Source: Methylocystis sp.
GTDB lineage: Bacteria; Pseudomonadota; Alphaproteobacteria; Rhizobiales; Beijerinckiaceae
Reading direction: 5' to 3'
Assembly (NCBI RefSeq): GCF_021731785.1
Contig: NZ_JAKFWS010000012.1
Coordinates: forward strand, 62,001-126,000
DNA: 64,000 bases
A program made the translations under genes and the position numbers. The notes below the pieces were generated by a model, which saw nothing but the letters and a program-made list of their open reading frames with translations, had not been told where the DNA came from and made no database searches. Positions 17,294 to 26,281 of the stretch are shown here, in pieces; the stretch's first letter is position 1; the number at the start of each line of letters is the position of its first letter.

Positions 17294-19930
17294 ATGCGTC
17301 ATCCTTCGACCGCCGCGATTCGCCTCGCCGATTACCGTCCTGCCGATTTCGCCATCGATTCGGTCGAACTCGACTTCAAATTGCATCCGACACATACGCG
17401 AGTCGTCGCGCGACTGACGTTGCGCCGCAATCCGCCCGGCGATCCCGGCGCGCCGCTCGTGCTCGATGGCGACGATCTGACCCTGCTTGGCGTCAAGCTC
17501 GACGGCGCGACGCTTGTCCCTGGCGACTTTGAGGCGACGTCCGATCGTTTGACTCTCGCCAAGGTTCCCGACGCGCCCTTTACGCTCGAAATCGAAACCG
17601 AGCTCAATCCGAGCGGCAACACGCAGCTTTCGGGTCTTTATCGTTCCGGCTCGGCGTATTGCACGCAGTGCGAAGCGGAAGGGTTTCGCCGCATCACCTA
17701 TTTTCTCGACAGGCCGGACGTGTTGAGCGTCTACACGACGCGCATCGAAGCCGACAAGAGCGACGCGCCGATCCTGCTGTCGAACGGCAATCCGGGAGAG
17801 CGCGGCGACATCGCCGGAACCGATCGCCACTACGCCGTTTGGCGCGATCCCTTCCGCAAACCCTCTTATCTCTTCGCGCTGGTTGGCGGCGACCTCGGCG
17901 TCGTGCGCGACAGTTTTACGACGATGTCGGGACGCAACGTCGCTCTGGCGATCTATGTCGAACACGGCAAGCAAGCGCGCGCCGGCTACGCGATGGAGGC
18001 GCTGAAGCGCTCGATGCGGTGGGACGAAGAGAAATTCGGCCGCGAATACGATCTCGACGTCTTCAACATCGTCGCCGTCTCGGACTTCAACATGGGCGCG
18101 ATGGAGAACAAAGGCCTCAACATCTTCAATGACAAATATGTGCTCGCCTCTCCCGACACCGCGACCGATGGCGATTACGCCGGCATCGAAGGCGTCATCG
18201 CGCATGAATATTTCCACAATTGGACAGGCAATCGCATCACCTGCCGCGACTGGTTTCAGCTTTGCCTCAAAGAAGGCCTGACGGTATTCCGTGACCAGGA
18301 GTTTTCCGCGGACATGCGTTCGCGCGCCGTGGAGCGAATCGGCGACGTGCGCGGCCTGCGTCTCGCACAATTCCCCGAAGACGCGGGTCCGCTCGCGCAT
18401 CCTGTGCGTCCAGATGTCTATCACGAGATCAACAATTTCTACACATCGACCGTTTACGAGAAAGGCGCGGAAATCATCCGCATGCTGAAAACGCTGATCG
18501 GCGACGAAACTTTTCGCCTCGGCATGGACCTCTATTTCGAACGCTTCGACGGGACGGCCGCGACGGTCGAAGATTTTCTTTCTTGCTTCGCCGCGGCGTC
18601 AGGCCGCGACCTGACGCAATTCGCGCTTTGGTACAGTCAGGCGGGCACCCCGGTCGTGACCGCCTCGGGCGACTATGACTCGACCGCCAAAACATTCGCG
18701 CTGAAACTCCGTCAGGAGACAGCGCCGACGCCGGGTCAAAGCGAGAAGAAGCCCGTCGTCATTCCGATCACCCTCGCGCTCTTTGGCGAGAATGGACAAA
18801 AACTCGATCTCGTCAGCGATAACGCGACGCCGGCTGAACGCGCCCGCGGCTTGATCGAACTCGACTCCGCCGAGCGCGTCATCCGTTTTCGCGACATCCC
18901 GTCGCGGCCGGTCGTTTCGCTTCTGCGCGGCTTTTCCGCGCCCGTGCGTCTCGAGCCTGCGCCCACGAGCGAGGATCTCGAGCGCTTGCTTGCCTTTGAC
19001 GATGACTCGTTCAATCGCTGGCAGGCGTCGCAAAGTCTCGCGTTGCGGGCAATTTTCGGCCGGCTCGAAACCGGCGCGCTTGATGCGCAGGGGCTGGCCG
19101 AGGCGCTGCGATCGCTGCTGGCCAGGGCTGACGACGATCCGGCGCTTGTCGCGCAGGCGCTGTCGCTGCCATCGGACATCGACCTCGCGCGCGAAAAGGC
19201 GACCGACGTCGATCCCGACGTTCTGTTTGACGCGCGCATGGCGCTTCGCACCGAAATCGGCCGCTCGTTGGCTTTGGATCTCGACGCGATCTACGCGCGC
19301 TTTGCCGACGCCGGCGCCTATACGCCGGACGCTGCGAGCGCAGGCCGTCGCGCCCTTCGCAACGTGGCGCTCGATCTCCTGGCCGCGGGCGACTCCGAGA
19401 GAGGGCGGACGTTGGCCATGGCGCAGTTCGAGTCGGCAGGGAATATGACCGACAAGCTCGCTGCGCTCGCGACATTGGCGCTTCTGGGCGGCCATGCGCG
19501 CGAGGAGGCCTTCGCCCGCTTCTATGCGCAATACGCCGGAGACGCGCTCGTCATCGACAAATGGTTCTCACTGCAAGCGATGATTCCGGAAGAGGCGACG
19601 ACGCAGCGCGTGTTGGGCTTGATGACCCATCGCGACTTCTCAATCGGCAATCCCAATCGTGTGCGGGCGCTGATCGGCGCCTTCGCCAACGGCAATCTCA
19701 CCCGCTTTCACGCGCTGGACGGTTCCGGATACGAGTTGCTGACGAGCGTCGTGCTTCAAGTCGACCCGAAGAATCCGCAGATATCGGCCCGGCTGCTCTC
19801 GGCGTTGCGTTCCTGGCGCACGATGGAATCGCGACGACGCGACCTTATCGAGGCTCGGCTCAAACGCGTCGTCGCGCAGGAGAACCTCTCGGCCGACCTG
19901 CGCGACATCGCCACTCGGGCGCTCGGCTAA
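17294..19930 (+). CDS. pepN: Aminopeptidase N (M1 family)
   Basis: PepN is a cytosolic zinc aminopeptidase that trims N-terminal residues from peptides. The 878-residue product has the GAMEN exopeptidase motif (MGAMENKGLNIFN) and the zinc site HEYFHNWTGNRITCRDW with H304, E305, H308 and the third ligand E327 (LKEGLTVFRD). The length equals that of the bacterial PepN subfamily, including the C-terminal helical domain (SLQAMIPEEATTQRVLGLM, NPNRVRALIGAFANGN). GAGGACGAT lies before the ATG. The gene stands alone. Confidence 0.96.
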   Translation: MRHPSTAAIRLADYRPADFAIDSVELDFKLHPTHTRVVARLTLRRNPPGDPGAPLVLDGDDLTLLGVKLDGATLVPGDFEATSDRLTLAKVPDAPFTLEIETELNPSGNTQLSGLYRSGSAYCTQCEAEGFRRITYFLDRPDVLSVYTTRIEADKSDAPILLSNGNPGERGDIAGTDRHYAVWRDPFRKPSYLFALVGGDLGVVRDSFTTMSGRNVALAIYVEHGKQARAGYAMEALKRSMRWDEEKFGREYDLDVFNIVAVSDFNMGAMENKGLNIFNDKYVLASPDTATDGDYAGIEGVIAHEYFHNWTGNRITCRDWFQLCLKEGLTVFRDQEFSADMRSRAVERIGDVRGLRLAQFPEDAGPLAHPVRPDVYHEINNFYTSTVYEKGAEIIRMLKTLIGDETFRLGMDLYFERFDGTAATVEDFLSCFAAASGRDLTQFALWYSQAGTPVVTASGDYDSTAKTFALKLRQETAPTPGQSEKKPVVIPITLALFGENGQKLDLVSDNATPAERARGLIELDSAERVIRFRDIPSRPVVSLLRGFSAPVRLEPAPTSEDLERLLAFDDDSFNRWQASQSLALRAIFGRLETGALDAQGLAEALRSLLARADDDPALVAQALSLPSDIDLAREKATDVDPDVLFDARMALRTEIGRSLALDLDAIYARFADAGAYTPDAASAGRRALRNVALDLLAAGDSERGRTLAMAQFESAGNMTDKLAALATLALLGGHAREEAFARFYAQYAGDALVIDKWFSLQAMIPEEATTQRVLGLMTHRDFSIGNPNRVRALIGAFANGNLTRFHALDGSGYELLTSVVLQVDPKNPQISARLLSALRSWRTMESRRRDLIEARLKRVVAQENLSADLRDIATRALG

Positions 19931-19952
19931 GGCCGTCGAAAAAAAAGTTTCG

Positions 19953-19967
19953 TTAACTTCGCGTTAA
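19953..19967. promoter_or_regulatory. CtrA-type binding site
   Basis: TTAACTTCGCGTTAA is a perfect TTAA-N7-TTAA, the consensus for the alphaproteobacterial cell-cycle regulator CtrA. It lies about 90 bases before the ATG of the PleC-like kinase gene, at a sensible place for a promoter. The assignment is by consensus only. Confidence 0.6.
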
Positions 19968-20056
19968 GGTCTGGACAATTGCGCCGCGAGAGATTCGAAT
20001 GAAGGTGATTCGGGCGTACAGCCGCGTTTGCATCACAATCATTTTGGAGGCTTTCG

Positions 20057-22498
20057 ATGGCGCGCGCTCCCGCTGCCCGCGTGAAGACTCACGCCCATAC
20101 GGTGTGGGGCGCGTATCGATTCGACGAGGATGACTCAAAGGGGCTGAAGGACTTCGCCTGGTTGCGACCATTGGCGTTTGCCGCCTGCGCGGTTTGCCTC
20201 GTTTCTCTCGGCGCCTTTGTCGTGTCGCTGACCGGCGCGATGCAGGATCGTTTGGTCGAACAGGCCGTCGACGACCTCGAGCTTTTTGCGCGCGCCGTCT
20301 CGCTCGACCTGCGCGACAAGTTGACGACCGATGCACAAAAGCCGTTCGCAGCGCCGCTTGATCAGCTTGTGCCGCAAGGCGCGCTGTCGCGAGGCCGGCG
20401 CATTCTGGTGACGGACGAGCGCGGCCGGATCGCCGCGGCGATTCCCCCCATTTCCGCCAAGGACCTAACGCTGTCGCGAGCGCTCGGCGCCGAGCAGGCG
20501 CTCGTCGATTTCGCCGACAACGCCGGCGTGATGCGCGTCATTCTGCCCGAAGGCGTTCCCGCTCTGGTGAGCGTAAGGAAGCTGCCGGCGCCGTTCGGCC
20601 AGGTGGCGATGATCTATCCCGTCGACAGTGTGCTCGGCGAGTGGCGCGCCGTCGCTTCGCGCTATGCCTTGCTTTTCGCCGGCGGCACGCTGCTGCTGGT
20701 CCTCATCGCCCTAGCCTATTTCCGCCAGACTCGCCGTCGTCAGGAGGTCGAACGCGCCAATGCGCTGATCCGCAGGCGCCTCGAGACGGCGCTGTCGCGC
20801 GGCCGGTGCGGCCTTTGGGAGTGGGACATCGCCCGCGGCCGGATCTATTGGTCGGACTCCATGTATGAGATGTTGGGGCTGACCGCCGAGCGCCGCTTTC
20901 TCTCCTTCGCGGAATTGAGCGGGATTCTTCATCCCGACGACGGCGACTTCCAAACGATCGCCGATATGATCGCATGCTCGCGCACCAATAGCGTCGATCA
21001 CGAGTTTCGGTTGAAGAACGCTGAAGGCGAATGGATCTGGTTGCGCGCGCGGGCGCAGATCGTCGAAGAGGGTCGCGAAGCCGGCAAGCATCTCGTCGGC
21101 ATCGCCGTCGACATCTCCGAGCAGCGCGCGCTCGCCGAATATACCAAGATGGCCAATCTGCGCCTGCGCGACGCCATCGACGCCATCTCGGAAGCATTCG
21201 TGCTGTGGGACGCCAAGAACCGCCTGGTCACTTGCAATTCGAAATTTCTGGCCCTGCACGGCCTCTCGCCGGACGCCGCGACGACTGGAGCGAGCTATCG
21301 ACAGGTCATGAGCCACGCCACCGCGCCGCTGATCAGAACCGAGATCGCCCCGCCCGACGGCCCGTCTCCCGACGCCCGCACCTATGAGGCGCAGCTTGTC
21401 GACGGACGCTGGCTTCAGATCAATGAGCGGCGCACCAAGGACGGCGGCTATGTGTCTGTCGGCGCCGACATCACCGCGCTCAAGCGCAATGAGGAAAAGC
21501 TGCGCGAGTCGGAACGTCGCCTCACGGCGAGCGTCGCCGATCTCACCCGTTCGCGGCAGACGCTCGAAATCCAGGCGCAGCAGCTCGCGACGCTCGCCGA
21601 GCAGTATCATCATCAGAAGGCGGAAGCGGAAGCCGCCTATATGGCGAAATCGGAATTCCTCGCCAATATGAGCCACGAGTTGCGCACGCCGCTCAACGCC
21701 ATCATCGGCTTTTCGGAGATGATGGAGGCGGAGCCCTTCGGCGCGCTCGGCTCGCCGAAATATCTGGAATATTGCAGCGGCATACGCCAGGGCGGCGCCT
21801 ATCTCAACGAAGTGCTGTCCGACATCCTCGACATGTCGCGCCTTGAAGCGGGCCTTGTCCGGCTCGCTGAGCGTGAAATCAACGTCGCCGAGGCGATGCG
21901 CAAAGCTGTCGGCGTCTGGCGGTCGCGCGCCAATCTCAAGGACATCGAGATCGTCGCCGACGCAGCCGAGAATCTGCGCTGCGTCGGCGACGAAACCGCG
22001 ATCGTCAAGACGCTAAGCATCTTTCTCTCCAACGCCGTGAAATTCAGCGAAAGAGGACAAGTGGTGCGGGTGCGCGCGCGCGCGCATGGCGGCGCGATTG
22101 ACGTCTATGTCGAGGATTCCGGACGCGGCGTCGACCCGCGCGCCATTCCCAAGCTCGGGAAGCCCTTTGAGCAATGCGCGAATTTAATGGAAAACGGCAT
22201 GCGCGGATCTGGACTCGGCCTCGCCATCGCCCGCGCCCTGATCGAACTGCATGGCGGCGCGCTGCGCTTCCGCTCGCGTCTGGGAGAAGGCACGATCGTG
22301 ATGATGCGGCTATGGGCCGCCTCCGCGACCGTGACCCCGTTGAGGACGCGCCTGACCGAGCCGCCGGGCGCGCCGGGAAAGGTCTCTCATTATGCGCGCT
22401 CGATGCGCGCCGGCGGGCCTGCCGTGATCCGCGTTGCCGGCAACGACAGCACGACGCGCAAGCCGGGCGCATTGTCTTCGATACGCAACGCGCCTTGA
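20057..22498 (+). CDS. PleC-like PAS-containing sensor histidine kinase
   Basis: An 813-residue membrane kinase. A cytoplasmic N terminus is followed by TM1 (about 36-58), a periplasmic region of about 140 residues, TM2 (about 200-217), PAS-1 (LWEWDIARGRIYWSDSMYEM...), PAS-2 (LRDAIDAISEAFVLWDAKN...), a coiled coil and HisKA with the phospho-acceptor H540 in NMSHELRTPLNAIIGFSEMM. The ATPase domain ends with GSGLGLAIARALIELHGGAL. The HisKA helix wording (FGALGSPKYLEYCSGIRQGGAYL) and architecture resemble PleC, the kinase/phosphatase that acts on DivK/PleD in polarity and cell-cycle control. GGAGG precedes the ATG and a CtrA box lies upstream. A 50-residue tail beyond the ATPase domain overlaps the opposite gene by 109 bases. 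The PleC identity is inferred. Confidence 0.8.
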   Translation: MARAPAARVKTHAHTVWGAYRFDEDDSKGLKDFAWLRPLAFAACAVCLVSLGAFVVSLTGAMQDRLVEQAVDDLELFARAVSLDLRDKLTTDAQKPFAAPLDQLVPQGALSRGRRILVTDERGRIAAAIPPISAKDLTLSRALGAEQALVDFADNAGVMRVILPEGVPALVSVRKLPAPFGQVAMIYPVDSVLGEWRAVASRYALLFAGGTLLLVLIALAYFRQTRRRQEVERANALIRRRLETALSRGRCGLWEWDIARGRIYWSDSMYEMLGLTAERRFLSFAELSGILHPDDGDFQTIADMIACSRTNSVDHEFRLKNAEGEWIWLRARAQIVEEGREAGKHLVGIAVDISEQRALAEYTKMANLRLRDAIDAISEAFVLWDAKNRLVTCNSKFLALHGLSPDAATTGASYRQVMSHATAPLIRTEIAPPDGPSPDARTYEAQLVDGRWLQINERRTKDGGYVSVGADITALKRNEEKLRESERRLTASVADLTRSRQTLEIQAQQLATLAEQYHHQKAEAEAAYMAKSEFLANMSHELRTPLNAIIGFSEMMEAEPFGALGSPKYLEYCSGIRQGGAYLNEVLSDILDMSRLEAGLVRLAEREINVAEAMRKAVGVWRSRANLKDIEIVADAAENLRCVGDETAIVKTLSIFLSNAVKFSERGQVVRVRARAHGGAIDVYVEDSGRGVDPRAIPKLGKPFEQCANLMENGMRGSGLGLAIARALIELHGGALRFRSRLGEGTIVMMRLWAASATVTPLRTRLTEPPGAPGKVSHYARSMRAGGPAVIRVAGNDSTTRKPGALSSIRNAP

Positions 22499-23802
22499 TG
22501 CATGCGGGCAACCGCCGAGGCGAGCGACAAGCCAAGGCCTGAGCCCGGCCGCGAACGCGAATTCTCAAGCCGCACGAAACGCCCGACGACCCGCTCGCGA
22601 TCCGATGGCGGAATGCCGGACCCGCGATCGGAGACGACGATCTCGACGCGGTCGCCGACGCGCCCGGCTTCGACGGCGATGCGCCGATCGCTCCCCGTCG
22701 CGCCATATTTCAACGCATTGTCGACAAGGTTCACGAGCGCCTGCCCAAGCAGTTCGCGGCTGCCCGTTATCTTCAGTCCGTCCTGCGCCGTGACGTCGAG
22801 ACGCACGCCCTGCTCTTCCGCGACCGGCTCGTACATCTCGGCGATGTCGCGCACGACGGCGTCGGCGTCGAAGGCGGCCATATGGTCGCTCGAATAGCCG
22901 GCCTCGGCGCGCGCGATCATCAACAGGGCGTTGAACACGCCGATTAGATTGTCGGACTCTTCGATCACCGCCGCCAGCGCCTCGCGATGCTCGCTGTCAT
23001 TTGAGCCCGCCCGCAACGCCGCCTCGGCGCGGTTGCGCAGCCGGGTCAGCGGCGTCTTGAGGTCATGCGCGATATTGTCCGAAACCTCGCGCAAGCCGGC
23101 CATCAGCCCGCTGATGCGCTCGAGCATCGCATTGAAATTTTCCGCCAAACGGTCGAGTTCGTCGCCGGCGCCAGAGACCGCGAGACGCTCGTGCATGTCG
23201 CCCGCCATGATGCGGCGCGCCGAGGCCGACATCTCGTCGACGCGCTCAAGCATGCGATACGAAACGAACAGCCCGCCAAGCGAGCCGACGAGGACCAGCC
23301 AGAACAGCGAAACGCCCAGCGCGCTGCGCAATATGCCGCGCAGCACTTCGTGGTCTTCGATGTCATGGCCGATGAGCAGGCGAAAGCCGCCCGGAAGCAG
23401 AAACAGCCGCAACAGAGCCGGATGCTTGACGCCCGGCTCGCCGCGTCGCTCATAGGTCGTCTCGACGAGTTCCGTGCCGCCCGAAGGCGTGAACGCTGGA
23501 GCCTCGATATTGCCGACGATGACGTCTCCCGAATGGCTCGAGAGCAGATAGAGCGAACCGCCCGGCGCGCGCACGCGGCGCTCCACCGCGCTGGCCAGCT
23601 GGCGCAGGCCGCCCTGCGAATACTGTTCGGAAAGCGCCCGGATTTCGGCGTCAACCGTCTGCTCGATCTGCTCGTCGAGCACCTCCTTGACGCGCGCGCC
23701 GACACGCGCGAGCACGAGCCCCGCCCCGATCGAGAACAGCACAAGATAGGCGATCGACAGTTTGAACGCCGTCGTTCGGAAAAGCTTACCGAGCGCCGTC
23801 AC
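22390..23802 (-). CDS. OmpR-partner sensor histidine kinase (FeuQ-like?)
   Basis: A 470-residue kinase with TM1 near residues 12-35, a periplasmic loop to about 155, TM2 about 163-182, a HAMP linker (RMLERVDEMSASARRIMAGDM), HisKA with H246 in NIAHDLKTPLTRLRNRAEAAL, and an ATPase domain with N box LVNLVDNALKYG and GSGLGLSLASAVARMHQG. The start is GTG 23802, inside the last codons of the response-regulator gene, so the pair is coupled. The order degP-regulator-kinase matches the neighbourhood I recall for the rhizobial FeuP/FeuQ pair; this is from general knowledge and was not checked. The 3' end overlaps the end of the PleC-like gene. Confidence 0.85.
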   Translation of the reverse strand: MTALGKLFRTTAFKLSIAYLVLFSIGAGLVLARVGARVKEVLDEQIEQTVDAEIRALSEQYSQGGLRQLASAVERRVRAPGGSLYLLSSHSGDVIVGNIEAPAFTPSGGTELVETTYERRGEPGVKHPALLRLFLLPGGFRLLIGHDIEDHEVLRGILRSALGVSLFWLVLVGSLGGLFVSYRMLERVDEMSASARRIMAGDMHERLAVSGAGDELDRLAENFNAMLERISGLMAGLREVSDNIAHDLKTPLTRLRNRAEAALRAGSNDSEHREALAAVIEESDNLIGVFNALLMIARAEAGYSSDHMAAFDADAVVRDIAEMYEPVAEEQGVRLDVTAQDGLKITGSRELLGQALVNLVDNALKYGATGSDRRIAVEAGRVGDRVEIVVSDRGSGIPPSDRERVVGRFVRLENSRSRPGSGLGLSLASAVARMHQGALRIEDNAPGLRVVLSLPATRITAGPPARIERA

Positions 23803-24469
23803 GGATCATATACCCAGCCCCACGGATCGTATGCAGAAGCGGGTTCTCACGACCTTTGTCGATCTTGGAGCGCAAGCGCGAAATATGCACGTCGATGACG
23901 TTTGTCTGCGGATCGAAATGATAATCCCAGACATTCTCGAGCAGCATCGTGCGGGTCACCACCTGGCCTGCGTGTTTCATCAAATATTCGAGCAGCCGGA
24001 ACTCGCGGGGTTGAAGCGCGACGTCCTGACCGCCGACCGTCACCTTGTGCGATAAGCGATCGAGCTCCAGATCGCCAACGCGATATTGGGTTTCTTCGCC
24101 TTTGGGGCCGACGCGGCGGCGGGCCAACGCCTCGGCGCGCGCCAATAGTTCAGAGAATGCGTAAGGCTTCGGCAGATAGTCGTCGCCGCCGGCGCGCAGC
24201 CCCTTTACCCGGTCGTCGACCTGGCCAAGGGCCGAAAGTATGAGAGCTGGCGTTTCGACGCCCTGCTCGCGCAAGCCTGAGATCAGCGACAGCCCGTCCA
24301 TTTTGGGCAGCATCCGGTCAACGATGAGCACGTCATAGTCGCCCTCGCTCGCGCGGCCGTAGCCAGCGAGTCCGTCGGCGGCATGTTCGGCGACATGCCC
24401 TTGTTCGCGGAATGCCTTGACGAGGTATTCGCTCGCTTCGTTATCGTCTTCAATAATGAGAATGCGCAT
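23786..24469 (-). CDS. OmpR/PhoB-type response regulator (FeuP-like?)
   Basis: A 227-residue two-domain regulator. The receiver has the acidic pair E7-D8-D9, phospho-acceptor D51 in VLIVDRMLPKMDG and the conserved lysine in KPYAFSELLARAEAL. The C-terminal winged helix runs from YRVGDLELDRLSHKVTVGG to HISRLRSKIDKG. It binds DNA when phosphorylated, with the adjacent kinase as partner. Its start lies only 22 bases past the T-run of a strong terminator after degP, leaving almost no room for its own promoter; expression may depend on read-through or on a promoter inside the hairpin region. Confidence 0.92.
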   Translation of the reverse strand: MRILIIEDDNEASEYLVKAFREQGHVAEHAADGLAGYGRASEGDYDVLIVDRMLPKMDGLSLISGLREQGVETPALILSALGQVDDRVKGLRAGGDDYLPKPYAFSELLARAEALARRRVGPKGEETQYRVGDLELDRLSHKVTVGGQDVALQPREFRLLEYLMKHAGQVVTRTMLLENVWDYHFDPQTNVIDVHISRLRSKIDKGRENPLLHTIRGAGYMIRDGAR

Positions 24470-24491
24470 GTTTCTCTATATCCGAGATCGC

Positions 24492-24530
24492 AAAAAAACG
24501 GCAGGCTGGCGCATTGTGCGCCAGCCTGCC
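24492..24530 (-). terminator. Strong intrinsic terminator between degP and the response regulator
   Basis: GGCAGGCTGGCGCA (24500-24513) and TGCGCCAGCCTGCC (24517-24530) make a perfect 14-bp stem with a 3-base loop. On the minus strand it is followed by a run of seven T after one G. It lies about 110 bases past the degP stop and just before the regulator start. Confidence 0.88.
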
Positions 24531-24643
24531 CCGCGTTCGGGAGCCAGGAGGGGACTGGCTCTGCCCGACGCTCTTCATTGCGGAGACCGGCTGCGGGCGG
24601 GTGCAGTATGTCAGCCTCAACGCAAGAAGTTCCTTAAACCGGC

Positions 24644-26155
24644 TTAACCGGCGCCTTTCACGGGAACGGCGACGAATTTCGCCCCGTCCGCGGACTTCAC
24701 GCGCAGCAGCACTGATCGGCGCCCGTCCTTTCGAGCGGCATCGAGCGCGGCGGCGAGGTCGCGGCTGGAGCTGACCGGCTGTCCGCCGGCCTCGACGATC
24801 ACGTCGCCCCTGCGCAATCCCTTTTGTGCGGCTGCGCCAGAGGGGTCGAGATCTGTCACGATGATCCCCTCCCGGCCTGCGCCGCGCACTTCGGTCGCCG
24901 GCACGACCTCGATTCCAAGGCTGGACAGTTCCTGGCTGCGCCCGGAGTTTTCGTCGTCGGCGCGCGCTTCCTGCTCGTCGGGCAATGTGCCGAGTTTGAG
25001 CTTCACGGTCCTTTCGGCGCCCGAGCGCAGATAGGCGATGTCCGCCGTCTTGCCGGGGCCAAGGGCGGCGATGCGACGGGCAAGATCACGTGATGTCTCA
25101 ATCTTCTCGCCATTGACCGCGACGATGACGTCGCCCGCCTTAAGGCCTGCCTCTTCAGCCGGCCCGCCCTTCTGGGGCTGCGCGATCAACGCGCCCTTCA
25201 CGGACTTCAGCCCCATGCTGTCGGCGATTTCCTGCGTCACATTCTGAATCTTGACGCCGATCCAGCCGCGCGACACCGAGCCCTTTTCCTTGAGCGCGGC
25301 GATCACGTCCCTCGCCACTTCCGTCGGAATGGCGAAGCCGATGCCGATCGAGCCGCCTGACGGCGAGTAGATCGCCGTATTCACGCCGATGACATTGCCG
25401 TGCGCGTCGAACGCGGGGCCGCCTGAGTTGCCGCGATTGACCGGCGCGTCGATCTGCAGGAAGTCATCATAAGGCCCGGCGCCGATATCGCGTCCGCGCG
25501 CCGAGACGATGCCGGCGGTCACCGAGCCGCCGAGGCCGAACGGGTTGCCGACGGCGATGACCCAATCGCCCACGCGCGGCGCCGTCGTGCCCCACTCGAC
25601 ATAGGGCAGCTTCTGGCCGTCGTTGATCTTGAGCAGCGCCAGGTCGGTGCGCTTGTCCGTGCCGATCACCTTCGCCGGAAGCGTCCGGCCATCATCGAGC
25701 GCGACCTCGACTTCATTGGCGTGGTCCACGACATGGTTGTTGGTGACGACATAGCCGTCAGGGCTGATCACAAATCCCGAGCCCTGGGACATCGTCATGT
25801 GTTTCTGCGGGCGGCCTTGGCCCTGTTCTCCGAAACGCTTGAAAAAACGATACATCGGGTCGTCGGGCGAGATGTCGGGCATCTCGAAGACGCCGCCGCC
25901 CTGCGCATCTTCCATCGCCTTGACCTTGATGGCGACGACAGCGGGCTTCACGCGCTCGACAATGTCGGCAAAAGATGCGGGCGCGGCGGAAGTGACCGAT
26001 CCCGAAAGCGGCGCTTCGGCATAGGCAGGGCTCAGCGGCGCCGGACCGATGGCGGCGCCCAGCGCGAACGCCGCCGCCGCGCCCATCAGCGCCAGTCGGG
26101 ACGCACGGCGCGGCGCTTCGACGGCGCGGTCGCGAGGATTGATTGCGATAGGCAT
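24644..26155 (-). CDS. degP: Periplasmic serine protease DegP/HtrA (Do family)
   Basis: DegP degrades or refolds damaged envelope proteins. The 503-residue product has an N-terminal signal sequence (LALMGAAAAFALGAAIGPAPLSPAYA), a trypsin-like domain with the triad H141 (TNNHVVDHANEV), D171 (RTDLALLKI) and S244 (NRGNSGGPAF), and two PDZ domains (about 290-380 and 410-495). This is the full Do-family layout. It lies upstream of an OmpR-type two-component pair and downstream of corA. The ribosome binding site GGAG, 11 bases before the ATG, lies in the 3' arm of a predicted 10-bp RNA stem (separate entry). Confidence 0.95.
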   Translation of the reverse strand: MPIAINPRDRAVEAPRRASRLALMGAAAAFALGAAIGPAPLSPAYAEAPLSGSVTSAAPASFADIVERVKPAVVAIKVKAMEDAQGGGVFEMPDISPDDPMYRFFKRFGEQGQGRPQKHMTMSQGSGFVISPDGYVVTNNHVVDHANEVEVALDDGRTLPAKVIGTDKRTDLALLKINDGQKLPYVEWGTTAPRVGDWVIAVGNPFGLGGSVTAGIVSARGRDIGAGPYDDFLQIDAPVNRGNSGGPAFDAHGNVIGVNTAIYSPSGGSIGIGFAIPTEVARDVIAALKEKGSVSRGWIGVKIQNVTQEIADSMGLKSVKGALIAQPQKGGPAEEAGLKAGDVIVAVNGEKIETSRDLARRIAALGPGKTADIAYLRSGAERTVKLKLGTLPDEQEARADDENSGRSQELSSLGIEVVPATEVRGAGREGIIVTDLDPSGAAAQKGLRRGDVIVEAGGQPVSSSRDLAAALDAARKDGRRSVLLRVKSADGAKFVAVPVKGAG

Positions 26156-26164
26156 TTTTCGAAA

Positions 26165-26231
26165 ATCTCCATCTCTGAGCGACGTTCCGCGGAGGAGAAG
26201 CGCAACGTCGCCGCGAGTAGAAGATGGAGAT
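26165..26231 (-). promoter_or_regulatory. Predicted 5'-UTR hairpin covering the degP ribosome binding site
   Basis: In the degP leader (minus strand) ATCTCCATCT (26231-26222) pairs perfectly with AGATGGAGAT (26174-26165), the segment holding the GGAG. Inside it GCGACGTT (26211-26204) pairs with AACGTCGC (26186-26179) around a 17-base loop. The nested stems would hide the ribosome binding site until melted, as in RNA thermometers of heat-shock genes. Alternatively it is the terminator of corA, since TTTT follows the basal stem. Pairing is read directly; function is inferred. Confidence 0.5.
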
Positions 26232-26281
26232 CATCACTTTGCCGGCCAATGGCGGCGAGATGAAACTTTGGTAAGGCGGCC

